A DNA stretch of 64,000 nucleotides from the NCBI GenBank assembly GCA_964019055.1, contig OZ025206.1, positions 12,930,291 through 12,994,290 of the forward strand, given 5' to 3'. The DNA is from Anthopleura xanthogrammica. Lineage: Eukaryota > Cnidaria > Anthozoa > Actiniaria > Actiniidae. A model generated the notes under the pieces. That model had not been told where the DNA came from. It searched no databases and saw only the letters and a list, made by a program, of their open reading frames with translations. Position 1 is the first letter of the stretch. Every line of letters starts with the position of its first letter. Of the stretch, positions 1-13,390 are shown one piece after another. A program made the translations under genes and the position numbers.

Positions 1-176
1 TACTTTGTTGTATACAAAGAAAATATTAATATAACATATGTATTATCATTTAGAAAAGATAAAAAACTGGTAAACATCAAGTCAAGTCATTGCTTGGATG
101 AGTGAATCTTTTAAGTAATAGTTTCAGCTTAAGGGGAAAAAATCAACCCTACTGATAATAACTGATAATAATTTAC

Positions 177-244
177 CTTCAGGTAATCCTTAAATGGTTT
201 TTGAAGAATCCTTTTCATTAAAACTTTGGAAGGCATGTTGTTGT
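177..244 (-). CDS. Candidate internal exon of an unrecognised gene
   Basis: On the minus strand an acceptor (TTTAG) is followed by 68 nt open in one frame, with 22 codons including the run MPSKVLMKRILQ, and then a donor-like GAAG|GTAAAT. It enters in phase 1 and leaves in phase 0. It may belong to the same minus-strand gene as the two exons at 4238-5183. That gene's second exon ends in phase 0, so at least one further exon would have to lie between them. I do not recognise the peptide. The call rests only on splice-like borders and an open frame, so it is weak. Confidence 0.3.
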
Positions 245-3200
245 CTAAACTTACTATGTGGCATGCACACACACACACAAATTGATTTGAAATTCAAAAC
301 AGTGATTATTCCTGTTTATGCTAATACACTGCTAGGAAACAAAGATCACATACAAAAATGTCTGTAAAATAGGAAATTTATGTAAATGAAAGGAAGTGCT
401 GTATATAAACTATTATAATTAGATTTAAAAATGTTATAGTGACAAATGACAGGAAGTCATAGTACTACCAAGGTGATTCATGTTAACAATTGACCAAGAG
501 CAAGAAAGACAATAAATATCAAAGAACATAAACTAATCTTCTCTAATAAGTCAGTACAAAAATAACATTACCACAGGTTATTTTTGGAAGGACACTATTC
601 CAAGGCTACCTACCCTTGCCATAAGGAAAAAAAATGACAGTGATTTAGCCCCTCGAATCAATTAATTCTTTAATTTAGTAAAAAGATAGCTGGTGCCATG
701 TGCTCTTTTTCTATCTTTGAATATTTCATGAACTGCCCCTTGGTTAGCCCCAGCAGGTGCCAGTTAAGTTAGCCAAAATATTCCAGTAAATGGGATTGAT
801 TATAACTGCTAATAGCATTATTGCCAGTACTTGACAAAATACATGTATATATGTAAAAATGATGATTCTTTAAGTAAAATTCTAGCACACTTATAGAATT
901 ATAGAATATGAGTAGCATTTTAAGAATCAATCTGTAATCTAATAAATTTAATGGTCTAAACCAAATTATTAGTTTAAATGGATTCTTGGACATGTACTCA
1001 ATGGTATAATCTGTAGAAGACTAACCCTGGTGAAATGTAATGATCTTGTATAGATTTATATACCAGATGAAATCAGAGAAATAGAAAAATAACTTTTAGT
1101 TTAGACATGTTTCAGCTGTAATCCTGCAGCCATCATCAGTTTTCAAACTGATCATCGAGTTACTGGTTAAGCCAGACCATTCGAAACAAGGTGGAAACAA
1201 GTTTTCTTATTCCAAAACTAAAAAAACCCATACAAATATGTGGTTGACAATAGGCCTTTATCACATTAGTGTGACATTTTGGAAAGATTTGTTTTATCAG
1301 GGTAAAGAGTTCATAATCAAATATATTATATCAAAATTAGCAAAACTTTGAATTTTTTAAAGATTGTTTAGAATTGAGAGAAGTTGTGAATTTTTTAACC
1401 TTGAAATTTTTCTAAAGAAATAATGTATGTTTGATGACAAGTGAAAATTTGAATGCAAACTCCTTTTTCTAGTAAAACCAATTTCAAAATGTCACGCTAG
1501 CATGATAAAGGTCTATACCATATATGTTACAAATGTCATTATGTCACAGTAAAATTAAAAACTAACTCCTCTGTATATTGGAGACATAAAACCGAGTCTA
1601 AACACTCAATCAGACTTTGTTTGAGTGAAACTCTTCCTGTGACATTCCATTTTTTGTTTTGTTTATATTTTTGTCCCTAAGGTATTCAGATTATATATAT
1701 ATATATATATGTATATTCATAATTATTCAAGTTTTCTTGACTTGATAATGACAAAAGTCAACATCAAAATGTCATCTACTTTTTTATATTTCTTAGTTTT
1801 TACTACCAGTACTGGTATGCACAGTTTTAAGAACCTAATGTATTATTTCATAATAATAATAAATAACGTACAATTATGATGCTGACAACACTACACTAGT
1901 TTGATATGGTACACATACCATTATATCAGTGTTTTTCTGGTCTGATATAATGAAAAAAAGTGTCAGAGAAATATTACTTGTGATTGTATGTAAACCTTAA
2001 AAGAGATAAAACCCTTTAACAGTAAATCAAGGCAAAATAATAGCATTCTAAATATCACACATTTGTGCTACACAATTTAAAATAAAATTAAAAAACATTC
2101 ACTCCATGTCAAGTCAAAGGATGCAATTTTTAAAAAATATCAGTTTCGTTTGTATGCACAAGCAACATGATAAAATATTATATTTTTGTGACCATTGTCA
2201 AGCCAGGTTTTTCCCCATGTCCTTGGGGTATTTATTTTCAAGGAGCTAATTGAACTCAAATAAAAAAAGCTCAATGCATTCCCAATACATGGGTAGAAAT
2301 TAAGTGGATACAGATTTAGATTTAGATAAATTGTTAATGATCCATACCTTGTGTTCTAAATACTACTTTTTCTAAAGGTTTACTACAGTTGATGACTAAC
2401 TATGGTTGACCATAATCCACAGAATTACGTGTGGTTCTAGACCATAAAAAATCAGACGTCTACAAGACAGGGGTCATTAAAAACAAGACTAAAACAAGGT
2501 TCAGATTACTCTACATGTTATACTCATCAGTTTATCACAGAGGTTTTTTTAGTAGAAGTACTTTCATGCTTCTTACTCTCACGTGTTTCCTCATCTTTAT
2601 GTATATTTCTTAGATTTCGATCATTTTATAAGTCTGATGGTGACTCAAATATCATACGAATGCATATCAGACAGAAACATTGAAATGTTAGCAATTTTGA
2701 TTCATTTTGGTGGCTTTCTGGGGAGTTAGGGCAAAGAGCACAGTAACAGGAAGTTGTGGAAGGAAACTCACATTATTGGAGATAAATTTCAACAATGAAA
2801 AGCTGTTTCATACTCCAGCCTGTTATCCCTCAACAAGAAGTCTGTACATTAGATAATGATTCTTAGAAAAGAATGAAGATACCACCATTTCTTGTATTAT
2901 CAAGTAACAGTGATCTTGCAAATCCATTTCAGTCACAAGCTTGGATGTTTAACATTACTTTGCATAAGTACTCATAAGTACAACAATACAATATTCACTT
3001 TTAGTGACAGAAGTCATGAATACCCTCTCATATCAAAACAAATAAACAAGAAATTTGTAAAAAAAAAAATTATCATTACTAAGAAATCCATTAAAATCTC
3101 TAAATATTGATGATGCACAGGGCTCAACACTAACATACATCTACTAGTGAAGGATCGCTGTGCACTAGTGGAAAAAAGACCTTGGGACTAGTGATTATCC

Positions 3201-4237
3201 ATAGTAACTAGCCCAAGGATTAATACCTAATAAAGTTAGTGTTGAGCTCTGATGCACTACAAATATAACATGTTCATTAATAAAAAAATATTTCAAAATT
3301 CACAGACCATTGCTTTACTAATTAATGGCCCGTCAATGAAATTAACTATTATGTCAATTATCATGTTTAACTTGGACATATTAATGAATAATCTTTTTAT
3401 GTTGATTATTTAAAACTATATATTTTTTTATAATGTATATTATATATTTGCATATGACATTTTGTGTCATAATCAATCTCAAAAAAAATCCTATTTAAAA
3501 ATAGAAAAATTCTGAATTGTGATAAAAATAAACATTTCTATGCATAAATATTATAAAGTACCAAAGTATTTTAAAATAAAGGTTAAAAACAGCATTCATG
3601 GAACTTATCATTTGTCCAGTATGATAAAAAGAAAATTTATTCATCTTTAATTAAACTTTCATTTTCCATTTTTCCTTTTCTTCTTCATTTTAGTTCAATT
3701 ACGAAGTCCTGCATTGCAAGTTTATTTTGCTTAACATTAAGCTAGACTTTGTAAGAACTGAACATTAAAATGTCTGGTAGACGATGGAAAATCTACATAA
3801 TATGGTACTATGCATACAGAATACACAATACCGGTACTTATAGAATATTGAGTATGTGATCGAAAATAGTATTCCTATTTCACTAAAAACGTGATGGTTC
3901 AAATGAAAGGATTATCTGGAAATGACAAGAAACACCGAGTTTTACCAAAACAATTACATCATTACATGTGCTATCATTGGCTCACAGGGTCAATTTAACA
4001 CATCTTTTATTCGGCACTAGACTGGCGCAGTAGGATTAGACCTGACAGACATAACTTGATAAATCTATGGTACATGTAATTAACATAAAATTACATATAA
4101 ACAACGGCAGGTTCCTTTGTAAGCCATTTAAAGTATATAATTATGAACCATCAGACAAATTTAAAAGCCCATTCATCAAAACATAATGTTCTACCTGACT
4201 CGCTAATATCATAAGACACAGGATTGATATACTATAC
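245..4237. other. AT-rich stretch, probably intronic; no gene seen
   Basis: Very AT-rich sequence with many poly-A and poly-T runs, a short (AT)n tract near 1692-1710 and a short (CA)n near 268-280. Open frames here are short and lack coding character. If the exons at 177-244 and 4238-5183 belong to one gene, this is mostly its intron sequence. Small internal exons could have been missed. Confidence 0.5.
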
Positions 4238-5183
4238 CTCTTGATGCATGGCACCTTCGGCAAACGGCATGCCTGGTACACCAGGAACCTGTCTATAAAT
4301 TAAGAAAGCAGGTATAAGAATGTATAGATGGCACATATGAATATGGTACCTTTATTTATCAAGGGAATTGTTACAATATCTTATAAGACAATCTATTGAC
4401 CTTCATGTCCAGGTAGTGATATGGTTCTATGAGGGCATGGCATTCGCCGCTAATACTGCTAAAAATATTCCAAAACTAGACTTGATTTCACCCCGAAGAC
4501 ATGGATTGAATTACAGAATTTGTGTTAACTAAAAAATTATTTAAGGGGATCAATATATTTAAAAGAATATCTTGATTCTTAAAGACACGATGTAAGATTA
4601 ACTATATTTAAGTGCTCCACTATATCCCTGAGTGCAAATTAGTTTCACATTTCTCAATATTGAACTTCAGTCTAGTCACAAGACAATATAGTCCTTATGT
4701 GCTTGTAGAACATCTATTGTTGGTTTGATAAACACTGTCTGACTTTTGCTTAATTTTGTCGCAAGCTTAGCGGCCTTTGACAGAGGTCAGAAAAAAAAAA
4801 GCAAATCTGCTTCTTTACGTCTAGATTAAACTTCACGATTTTATAAATGTTTCGATTAAACCTTCCGAGAAACTTTGACTTTGTAAAAAGGTTTGCATTG
4901 CAACAGACTTTGGGTCTTAAAACTATAGCGACAAAATCAATTATTTGACTATTTGCTAGACACCCAGTGATGAACGGCTTTGTCTCTAGTGTATATCGGA
5001 AAATCCTGGAGATACCGTCTGGGCATGGTATAAAAATAATCAAGCCGAATGTTTAGTCTTTAATAAATGCAAATTATAAAAAATCGAAACATTTGTTTGA
5101 AACAAAACTACATATACAAAGTAAATAGAGAATGCCAATACGTCTACTTACCCTTCAGCATCATTGTGTCCTTCAAAGTCCAT
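4238..5183 (-). CDS. First two coding exons of an unrecognised gene
   Basis: Exon 1 (5183-5152) starts with ATG, reads MDFEGHNDAE and ends at GG|GTAAGT in phase 2. Exon 2 (4292-4238) begins after a TTTATAG acceptor, restores the frame, reads VPGVPGMPFAEGAMHQE and ends in phase 0 at GAG|GTATAG. Just 5' of the ATG is a good acceptor (TTTCTACAG at about 5202), so a non-coding first exon probably lies further upstream. The start is short, acidic and Pro/Gly-containing. I cannot assign a family. Phase continuity over two consensus introns makes it likely real, but only the N-terminal part is defined. Confidence 0.5.
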
Positions 5184-5202
5184 CACACAACCTATTCACC
5201 TG

Positions 5203-7231
5203 TAGAAATCAGGGAAAACCCGCATTAGCCACGTGCGTGCTATAAATAGATACTGATAGACTGTCAAAAAACGTTAATGCGGATACACAGTCTGCTATAA
5301 ATAAAATGATTAAAGAGAAATTTTGAGTGCAAGTGCATTCGCTAACATAGACGCTGCGAACTGGGTAAAAAAAATGGGGTTAAAAAACTACAGACGAAAG
5401 ATATATGAATGATGACCTTTCTTATGCTCATTCATCTAAGAAAAGTCAGAAATCAGTTGATAAAATTAACACACAAGTGATTTTAATTAAATTGCGATTT
5501 TGTTCTTAAAAAATAGTACTTTCTTAATGGTATTTTTGTGATATTTCAACTAGTTGAGCAAAGTTCAACATAACACTTCAATACAATTAACAATGGCTAA
5601 ACTTACTCAAAAAAATATCATTACTACCAAATAAAAACAACAACAAAAAACTAAATCAAGTTAGATAGAACATATATAACTCCAATTTGTCAAAATTATC
5701 ATCAGGCACCAACAAATTATGAATCTATCTAGATAGGAATTAAATTTCATTTAGTTTGCACATTTCATGCACCACTGTGTAGATTTCCATAAAACATGTA
5801 CATTTCATATAAAATTTCAAAAGTAGTTTGTAATAATGAGGTGGAATACATCAACTTCATGTTAAAAAATATCCTTCCTTTGAAAAATTGGCATCCTACT
5901 TCTAATAAATGGTACAATGTTGGCAGGCATCTTCAAAACACAAAATTTCTCATCTTTTTCCAATTCAAGATTAAATTCTATAGTTTTTTTCTTGAAAAGA
6001 AAAACGAAGACAGCAGCTCAAAGCAAAGAAAATTCAAAACGTAGATTTTTCGAAACGTGTTAATGAAGGATACCATTTTTCGTACCAAACCAATCCTTCC
6101 CTTGCTGGTAAAGACGTTTTTTGGTAATAACACAGATTGTTACCACTACAAGGATAATTACTAAACAGATAACAAACAATTCAGCTAGCATTACCCAAAA
6201 CGAAAGGCCTGAGAAGCGTGAATAGTTGATACGTAAACCGAAATTTTAAAAATATGTTTGGAAAAGAGGGAACACGCCTACGAGCTTCCCAGCATCTGAA
6301 ATTCCAAGAAAACACTTTAGCGTCACTTGCGTTACCTTTTACATCACCAAATAATCGACAAAAAATCATGTTTCAAACATCTTAGAAGTGGAAATATCAA
6401 GTGTAGTTTTGAATGTATGTCTTCCATACGTTATTGTTTTCCCAAATAACACTGAAACGTAGATTCAAACGTGATTTTCTTGAATGATAATGTCTTGAAT
6501 AACGAACTGTAACAAGACTATATGGCCTCGACAAAGATGTCATTTCTTGAATTCGTTCCAAAATCTTAGAAATCTAATACCAGTAAATGGACAAAGAACA
6601 ATTTAGCGACTTCAACGTGTAGGAAAAATGTAAACAAACCAAAAGCAACATAAAAACTTTGTCAAATAGTTCAAACTAGACAGTTGTTGAAGACGAAGCG
6701 TTTCACTATGTGCGGGCTTAGGGGAAACCACAACCTTCCCCTAGAAACAAATCTTTTACGGCTGAACTCCTTTCAGTCACCAAAAATACCTCATTTGCAG
6801 ACATTACGCATGTTTCTACGGTCGCATACTTACGTAAATGGTCACGTAGAATCTTGAATAAGGGAATTCAGCTCTACAACTACTCTACTACTACAACTAT
6901 GGCGAACTGCAGTCATACCTGTGGAAGGAATTTCACAAGCGTTGTAAAATTGCGTAAACAGAAACTCCAAGAAGCAGAACTAAGTACGTCTGCAAATAAG
7001 TTTAGGATTATTTTAGCTTGATAAGAATGGATTTTTCTAAGGTGAAAATCGTATTAGGAATTTGAGCCTCGTCTACTTCGAGATAGCGGCTCAAGGCGAA
7101 GGCGCTGTACAACGAAGCCGTGCATGGCTTCGTCTTGCACGCAACTGCTTTGAAAAGTAACTTGCAAACAGCAAATCCCCATGTCTGACAGAGATATAAA
7201 TAAATACTAAATCGAGTCAACAGGAACACAC
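5203..7231. other. No clear gene; upstream region of the minus-strand gene
   Basis: AT-rich to about 6700, then less so. It should contain the promoter and non-coding first exon of the minus-strand gene that starts coding at 5183. The small open frames on both strands have no recognisable domains, and I saw no repeats with clear ends. Confidence 0.4.
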
Positions 7232-7372
7232 ATGAGCTTTGAAGACCACCACAGGCGAAGCCACTATGCGGGTGAACTTGATCTTGACTACCGAAGCTCC
7301 CTTACTCCAAAGGTTTACTATGACGAACATGAAAGGTTGTCCTGCACGCGTATCGCTTTATCTCCAAAATAA
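7232..7372 (+). CDS. Possible small ORF or first exon, unrecognised
   Basis: A 46-codon frame from ATG to TAA, starting MSFEDHHRRSHYAGELDL. It is rich in charged and aromatic residues and looks more protein-like than neighbouring frames. It could be a short protein, or a first exon leaving through one of two weak donor-like sites (AAG|GTTTAC or AAAG|GTTGTC). I found no continuing exon on the plus strand before 11.9 kb. Function unknown; possibly chance. Confidence 0.22.
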   Translation: MSFEDHHRRSHYAGELDLDYRSSLTPKVYYDEHERLSCTRIALSPK

Positions 7373-10300
7373 CCAAATACTGAGGCTCCTATCTCGCTGT
7401 TGACAGTTTTCCTGACAAAAATAGAGACTTCTAGAGCTGAGGTGTTGGACTTTTGCGGTAGAAGCGGGTTTACTTACACTAAACAGCTCTACGCTCTTAC
7501 TCCATTCACTGTACAGCTCGTCCTTTTCCTTCGCAAACCAAGCAAGCACCTCACCTAGTAAATGCGACAAAAAAACATCAAAATACGTCAGCACACATAC
7601 ACAAAGCTCGTGAGCGACTAAAGGAAAAGTCTAAAAACAGCATCCACTAACAGACAAGGTAAAGTCGAGTGTTGCTATGCTGAAATTAGGGTCGTAGTAG
7701 TTGAAATTCTTGGTTCAATGTAAGAAAGTTTCAGGACCAAAGCCAAGTCCACGTGCCACCGGTGTTACAAGATCACGTGACCCCGTGACATGTGTCACTC
7801 TGACGAATACTAATTACAGCCTCTGATTGGACAGTTTTGCACATGTGATCCCTCGCTCTGCTTCAAGTGACGTCACAAAAGCTAGCATTAGCCTTCAAGT
7901 TTCAACACTATCGTATTTTTTGAGGGTAAATTGCTCCATATTGCACGTATGCAGCCTCAAGATGCCCGTTACTGTTCCCCGTCGAGGGCTCGTCTCTCCT
8001 TGTTGTTTAAATTTTGCATCTGAGTGCTCCCCAAAGAAGCTCGATTGTAATTTGCATGTTTTGCATTCTCTGCCACGCCCGGGCCAATGAGATCCCGCGG
8101 TGGTCATGTTAATCACAAACAATTCGCCTTTGTGACATGTTTTCTGACAGCCCAAAGACAAAGGGGTTTAATAATACAAAAGATCAAAAGGGCCATGCTG
8201 TAAGACCGTGCCGACCACATCAAATCTCAGCAATTACATGTCCTAAATCAATGAAATTCTGATAATGATAACTTGAATATCACTTCCTACATTTATTTGC
8301 TCAAGACAATTATAAGACACGTAGTATATATTTGTTTTTCACGGGAAAGATTTTGTAATCGTGCTGCTATGTAATTAACATAATAATGAACATCAGTTGA
8401 AGGTGAACTTTGTGCCACGGGCTCAGCGATACGTACCGCCAAAAAAATAAGTACTATTTTTACGATTTCACTAAAAATTTTTTGCGCTATTTCAAAACAT
8501 TTACGAGATTGGGCCCGAAAAAAGCTGGGGAAACCTTTTTTTATAGATAGGAGGACGGCCTAAAAATGTGATGAAGCTTCTAACCGATGAGTGAAGGTCC
8601 AATGTCACCAGTAGAGCACCTGCTAAAAATAACACCGATTGGCTTATAAGGACTTAACTAAAAGTCGTTAAATGCGTTACAAATACAAAAAAAAAATCCC
8701 AGAAAAATTTAAAGTTCGGTGAAAGTACACTGTCATAGCTGAATATGAGTTGCGAACTGGCCTTGTAAATTATATTCGAAAAATTCATAAAATTTTAGTT
8801 CCTGATATTGAAGTAGATTTGAGGCTGTGCTTGTTAAACAATAACTACATATACAAGTAACATGTTGTCGTTATTCAACAAAGGGGCCTTGTAACCTTTG
8901 TGGTTTTCCCGCCAAAATATTTCTATGAAAAAAACGCCAAAAATTTTTTGGCCCAGTCTTCCATGTGGAGTATTAATAAAGGAATGGTCAATAATAATTC
9001 ATATGCTGTAATCTACCCCTGTTGTCCTTAACAAATCGCTAGGGGATGGGTTTGGAGATCACTTACTAACCAATCATTTTATATCCTTCCTAAATTAATT
9101 TAGTCTTTGGACTCCTTGACCTTGTGTTCCATTGATTCAGTATCTCCCAAATCCAGTTGGTTGGATTTCGAGTCGAAAGTTTTTTAGTGCTTCAACAACC
9201 ACACACAGATGTCTTCTTTTTCTATTTTGTTTATTCTCTATTTGTAAATCACTATTTTTAATAACTGACCGTGTATATTATTAATATGTGTGTAAATAAA
9301 CAAAAGTTCAAGACGTTTAAAATTCCATTTGAAAAGTCCTACTTCCACGAATGGTTTTTGTCTAAAGTTCATCAATTTGAAGTACGTCATGAATCACTGC
9401 TTCCATATTTTATCTTGCACTCTTCCGAATCAGTATTTCTGTTAGCTTTGATACACAAACTCTAGGTTGTAGGTTGTGTTTTTTGAAGATATGGCGTAGG
9501 CTGGCACTGAGCCAATTGTTTTCCTGAGATAACGTTCCTCAAGGTGCAAGTCATTCTTCAATGTTTGTTAGCGACCTTACCTGGCTCTAAGGGACCGGTA
9601 TCTATTAATAGCCGGCCGGGAGGGGACGGGGACGGGCGAGTTTGGAGGATCCACGTGACGTGGTTTGTTACAGAGAAAAGGGGGGATCGCTTTTTTTCAT
9701 CAACAAAAGCAAGGTCACCCATGAAATTTGTAGAATTTAAGTTTTCTCGGTGTCCTGAAAAAAACCTGAACAGGAACAATGTCTTTTTTAAAAACTTCCT
9801 CTGGCATAAGTGGTTTGTAATGGCGTTTGTAAAAGATATTCAGAAACCCAAAAAAATAATATCGAAGCTCTCCCGAGCGCGAGCTAATGCCATATTACAA
9901 TAGTTACCGCTTATTACCAACTTATCTCGTGCTGTACATTGATTCACTTGCCCTGATGATGGACGCTTTGTCCGAAAGCTTGGGGATTTATTAAATCTTC
10001 ACGTGGTTGAAACTTTATTTTTTAATATGGATAAACCCACGTTCAATGGTATTCTTAATCTGAAATCTCGAAGCTTTTGCTTTATTCGTAAAAATTGGTT
10101 CACTGGTGTTCTCCGATGTTTTCTGCGTAATTGCGAGCTTTGCCTTTGCCAATCCCGCGGGAATCCCGTGTAGATGCACAGTAAATGGGCGCGCTGGCAT
10201 TAGTGGCCAACGTTTATAATCGGCCTTCAGAAAGTTGCTCGCGCTTTCAGGCCGGGCTCAAACCACTCTAGCTCTAGTCGTAGAACATGAACATTTGTAC

Positions 10301-10422
10301 CAGTTTATTTATAAACGTTGTACCGTGTAATTGTCCTGAAGGACATACTTTACTCCTATTTCACAAATTAAACAAAAAAGCTTAATTTGAAAAAAATATT
10401 TTCCTAATTCTATTCTACTGTT
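7373..10422. other. No gene supported; GC-richer patch and degraded repeats
   Basis: The patch at about 7700-8160 has more CG dinucleotides than its surroundings and several CACGTG/TCACGTGA E-box-like sites (7751-7801), which suggests a promoter or CpG-rich element, but no first exon could be anchored to it. A frame at about 9544-9903 is open for 119 codons without a recognisable domain. Near 9950-10000 a motif reading tgatgatggacgctttgtcc resembles the 3' region of degraded retroelements; no coding part remains. Confidence 0.35.
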
Positions 10423-10628
10423 ATAGACCCTTTTCGAATATGGCGTCTATGACGTCAAACGAGGAGTCCTAGAATGTCCCGGATGTTATGAGTGATAATG
10501 ATTGTGTTTTGAAATCCGGGGCATTCTAGTGCCGTATACTGCTAGTGGAAATCATTGGGTTTCGATACCAGGGACATTCTCATTCTCCTTGTTTGACGTC
10601 ATAGACGTCATATTCGAAAAGGGTCTAT
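10423..10628. mobile_element. MITE with about 45-bp terminal inverted repeats
   Basis: The left end (atagacccttttcgaatatg, going on through gacgtcaaac) is matched by the reverse complement at the right end, giving near-perfect arms of about 45 bp around a core of about 115 bp. There is no coding capacity. A TA duplication next to the gaccc ends would fit a Tc1/mariner-like non-autonomous element. Confidence 0.75.
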
Positions 10629-11430
10629 CGATGGTATAGATTGTCCTTGTAGTTTGTACCGAGTCTGACGTCGGTATATATGTACTATCAGTCTCGATAC
10701 GTGTCCCACTCGGCAACGGCAGTCGTTTCCACCGCAGAGGGGAACGATACTGCAGTCCTCCTGTAAATGACTGGAGAGATGATAAAACTCATTGATAAAT
10801 ATGCACGTGCATGTAGCGCGAGAGATTAGTGCTTTAATCAAAGCCACCGAACACGGCACACATCCGCATGCACCACGGGTAGTCAGTACTAAGAGAATAG
10901 ACCTATTTGCGCAGTATTCTTTCAACCACATTCCAAGGACTCGAGTGACGAACGTCTGCACACGCTCTAAGTTTGTCTAATCAAAGATTAGTCGATCGAC
11001 AAAGTTTATTTCGACTCGCTATTGTAAAAATATGTTTGAGAAATGGGATACAAAATGTCAACACTCAAAATCAGTTTTCGAAACATAAGAGAGCACGTGC
11101 TTTATTTAAGAATAAGAGACTGATTTTATAAGAAGAACTGAGTGATATAAGTCGATTGATGTGAGTGTTTTGTTTAAATACAAATACACGTACGCGCTAA
11201 CTGTACAATGAACAAGAAATTTTCAATAGGACCCGCCTTCGAGATCCTTCTGTAATCAACTGATTGTGATGTTGGTATGCTTAATTAATAAAGATGATCT
11301 ATTATCATTACTAATACTGCACGATGTGTAGCCGAGCACATAGCACTGCGAGCTCACTTTCAAATGCACTATTCTTACCCAAAACAACACTGTAATTCGT
11401 ATTTTATAAAAGAAATTTAAAACTTGCTTG

Positions 11431-11556
11431 CAGTGCTGTGTGCTGTTATAAAGCACTTGGGGATCGGCAGAACGCTCAAGAAGTGTCGAGAAGCACTCAT
11501 GATCACTTCTCTTGTTTTCTACCAAGCTCCTCGTGCTTTATAACAGCACGCAGCTG
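11431..11556. mobile_element. Fold-back MITE fragment
   Basis: The left arm (cagtgctgtgtgctgttata, then aagcacttgg) pairs with the right arm (cgtgctttataacagcacgc). The middle contains a second self-complementary pair, agaagtg...cacttct. Related sequence with a similar agtgtt...agaagcac core lies in a CFAP69 intron near 62.2 kb, which supports a repeat family. No coding capacity. Confidence 0.55.
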
Positions 11557-11941
11557 CACGCGCGCTCGTTTTCTATTTCTTGATTTTTATAGGGTTTTTA
11601 TTAATACAGTAACTTAATTCCCAAAAGTATTGTCACGAAATGTTTTGCATTATGTTTTCATACTAAAACGATGTTAAATTTTTGAATTGGGTTTTTTTCG
11701 CAATTGTCTGCAATCCAAAAGCCTGCGTTTTCTCTGTTCAGCAACAAGAAACTATTTATAGAGTTTCTCCTTAGGAACAACGCATGCGCAATTGCGCCTC
11801 TGGACGAAATGAGATTTGCTCAGATCCAATGAAAAAATAAATATACTCCATTGTTCTCATATTTTGATAGAAAACCTTAAGCTAGTTATTCTAATATGCT
11901 GACACCAGTTAAGAAGACTTACTACATGAGTTACAACCACC

Positions 11942-13309
11942 ATGAGGATAAAGCAAGGTGCGACAGAATTTCTTCAGATTTCAACGCTTTTCACTGCTGT
12001 CTTCTTCGTTAAAGGTAATTATATTTCTTTCCTTTGAAAAGCGATCAAACTTTTGCCAGAATGCCTTTAACTGCGTCATCCTAATATTCTTGTTTTACGT
12101 GCTAATAGAGCATATCGTCTTTCGTGTTTCTACTTCCACCGGCATTTTCATGACCTTAAATTACTTAATATTCTATACTAGAATAAAACACAATGATTGA
12201 CATTAAGTAAGTGATCTTTCTTATTTTTTACGGTGTAAAATTTAACTTTTTATCACAATGATTGACACATAACTGGGTTGAAAGAAAGAAAGATGAGACT
12301 CGGGGATGCAGGAAGGAAACCCCTTGAAACAAGGGTGAGAGAAAAAACACATCAAACAAAAGCAACTAAGGATATGAAACGCAGCCGACCGAGCATCGAA
12401 CCAAGCACCAATGATGCCAATGATAAGATGAAAAACAGAAGTCCTTGACTAGATAGTTATGGACTTCTGATGAAAAACTAAATTGGGAAAAGCACCGCGT
12501 GACGTCTGAGATCTCGGACAAAACTTTTCAAAAAACTCTTGCTGTTCTGAGAAGACTCAAACCAATTCTTCCACTACAGGTTTTGATATTGATAAATCAG
12601 TCATTGATTTTATCTTACTTAGATTATTGTAGCCCTGTTTGGGGAAATTTTGGTAAAGGTCTTTGCGAACAAGCTCCAAAATATAAGTATACTCATATCT
12701 TTTTTAACACGGCTCAATTGGAGAGCACTGTAACTTTTACCTAGTTATTTGAATCCGTGTATAAATGAAGTAGATCTATCTACCTATCTAGCCCTTGCCG
12801 TATCTCTTCCTTAGCGTTGAGATAGCAAATCGAATGTTAGCGTTGTAAAAAGGCTCAGATACACGGTGCAGTATTCCATGCAACATGGCTTGTAACATTT
12901 TTTACTTTTTACACTTTGTAAAGAAGATGAATAAATAAAATGTGTTTCTCCGTTTTCTTTTCAGTATAATATTACACTTGTCTGAGTCATGCATCTATTA
13001 AGCGGGCTATTTTAGCCACTATCACCACATCAGTCAATATTCTATGCGTCCAACTCTCAACTCAAGGAGATTGAGGGAGAAAACTGACCCGGAGAACGTG
13101 GAGAAAACTCTCGAGCTCGTAGAAAGGGACGAAATAAAAGTCATTCAAAGTAACGCCTTGATCTGCGGGAATCGAAACATGAATATGCATTGCGAACGTT
13201 ATAACGCCACGCCAACTAAGGGAGAATTAATCAGTATTATCAATAATTCATCAATATCTAAACACACACTGAATATGCTAGCGCTTTCTCCATATCAGTA
13301 ATTATGTAT

Positions 13310-13390
<81 letters not shown>

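Noticed and set aside
9544..9903. A 119-codon plus-strand frame
   Set aside because: No domain, no signal peptide and no good splice borders; probably chance.
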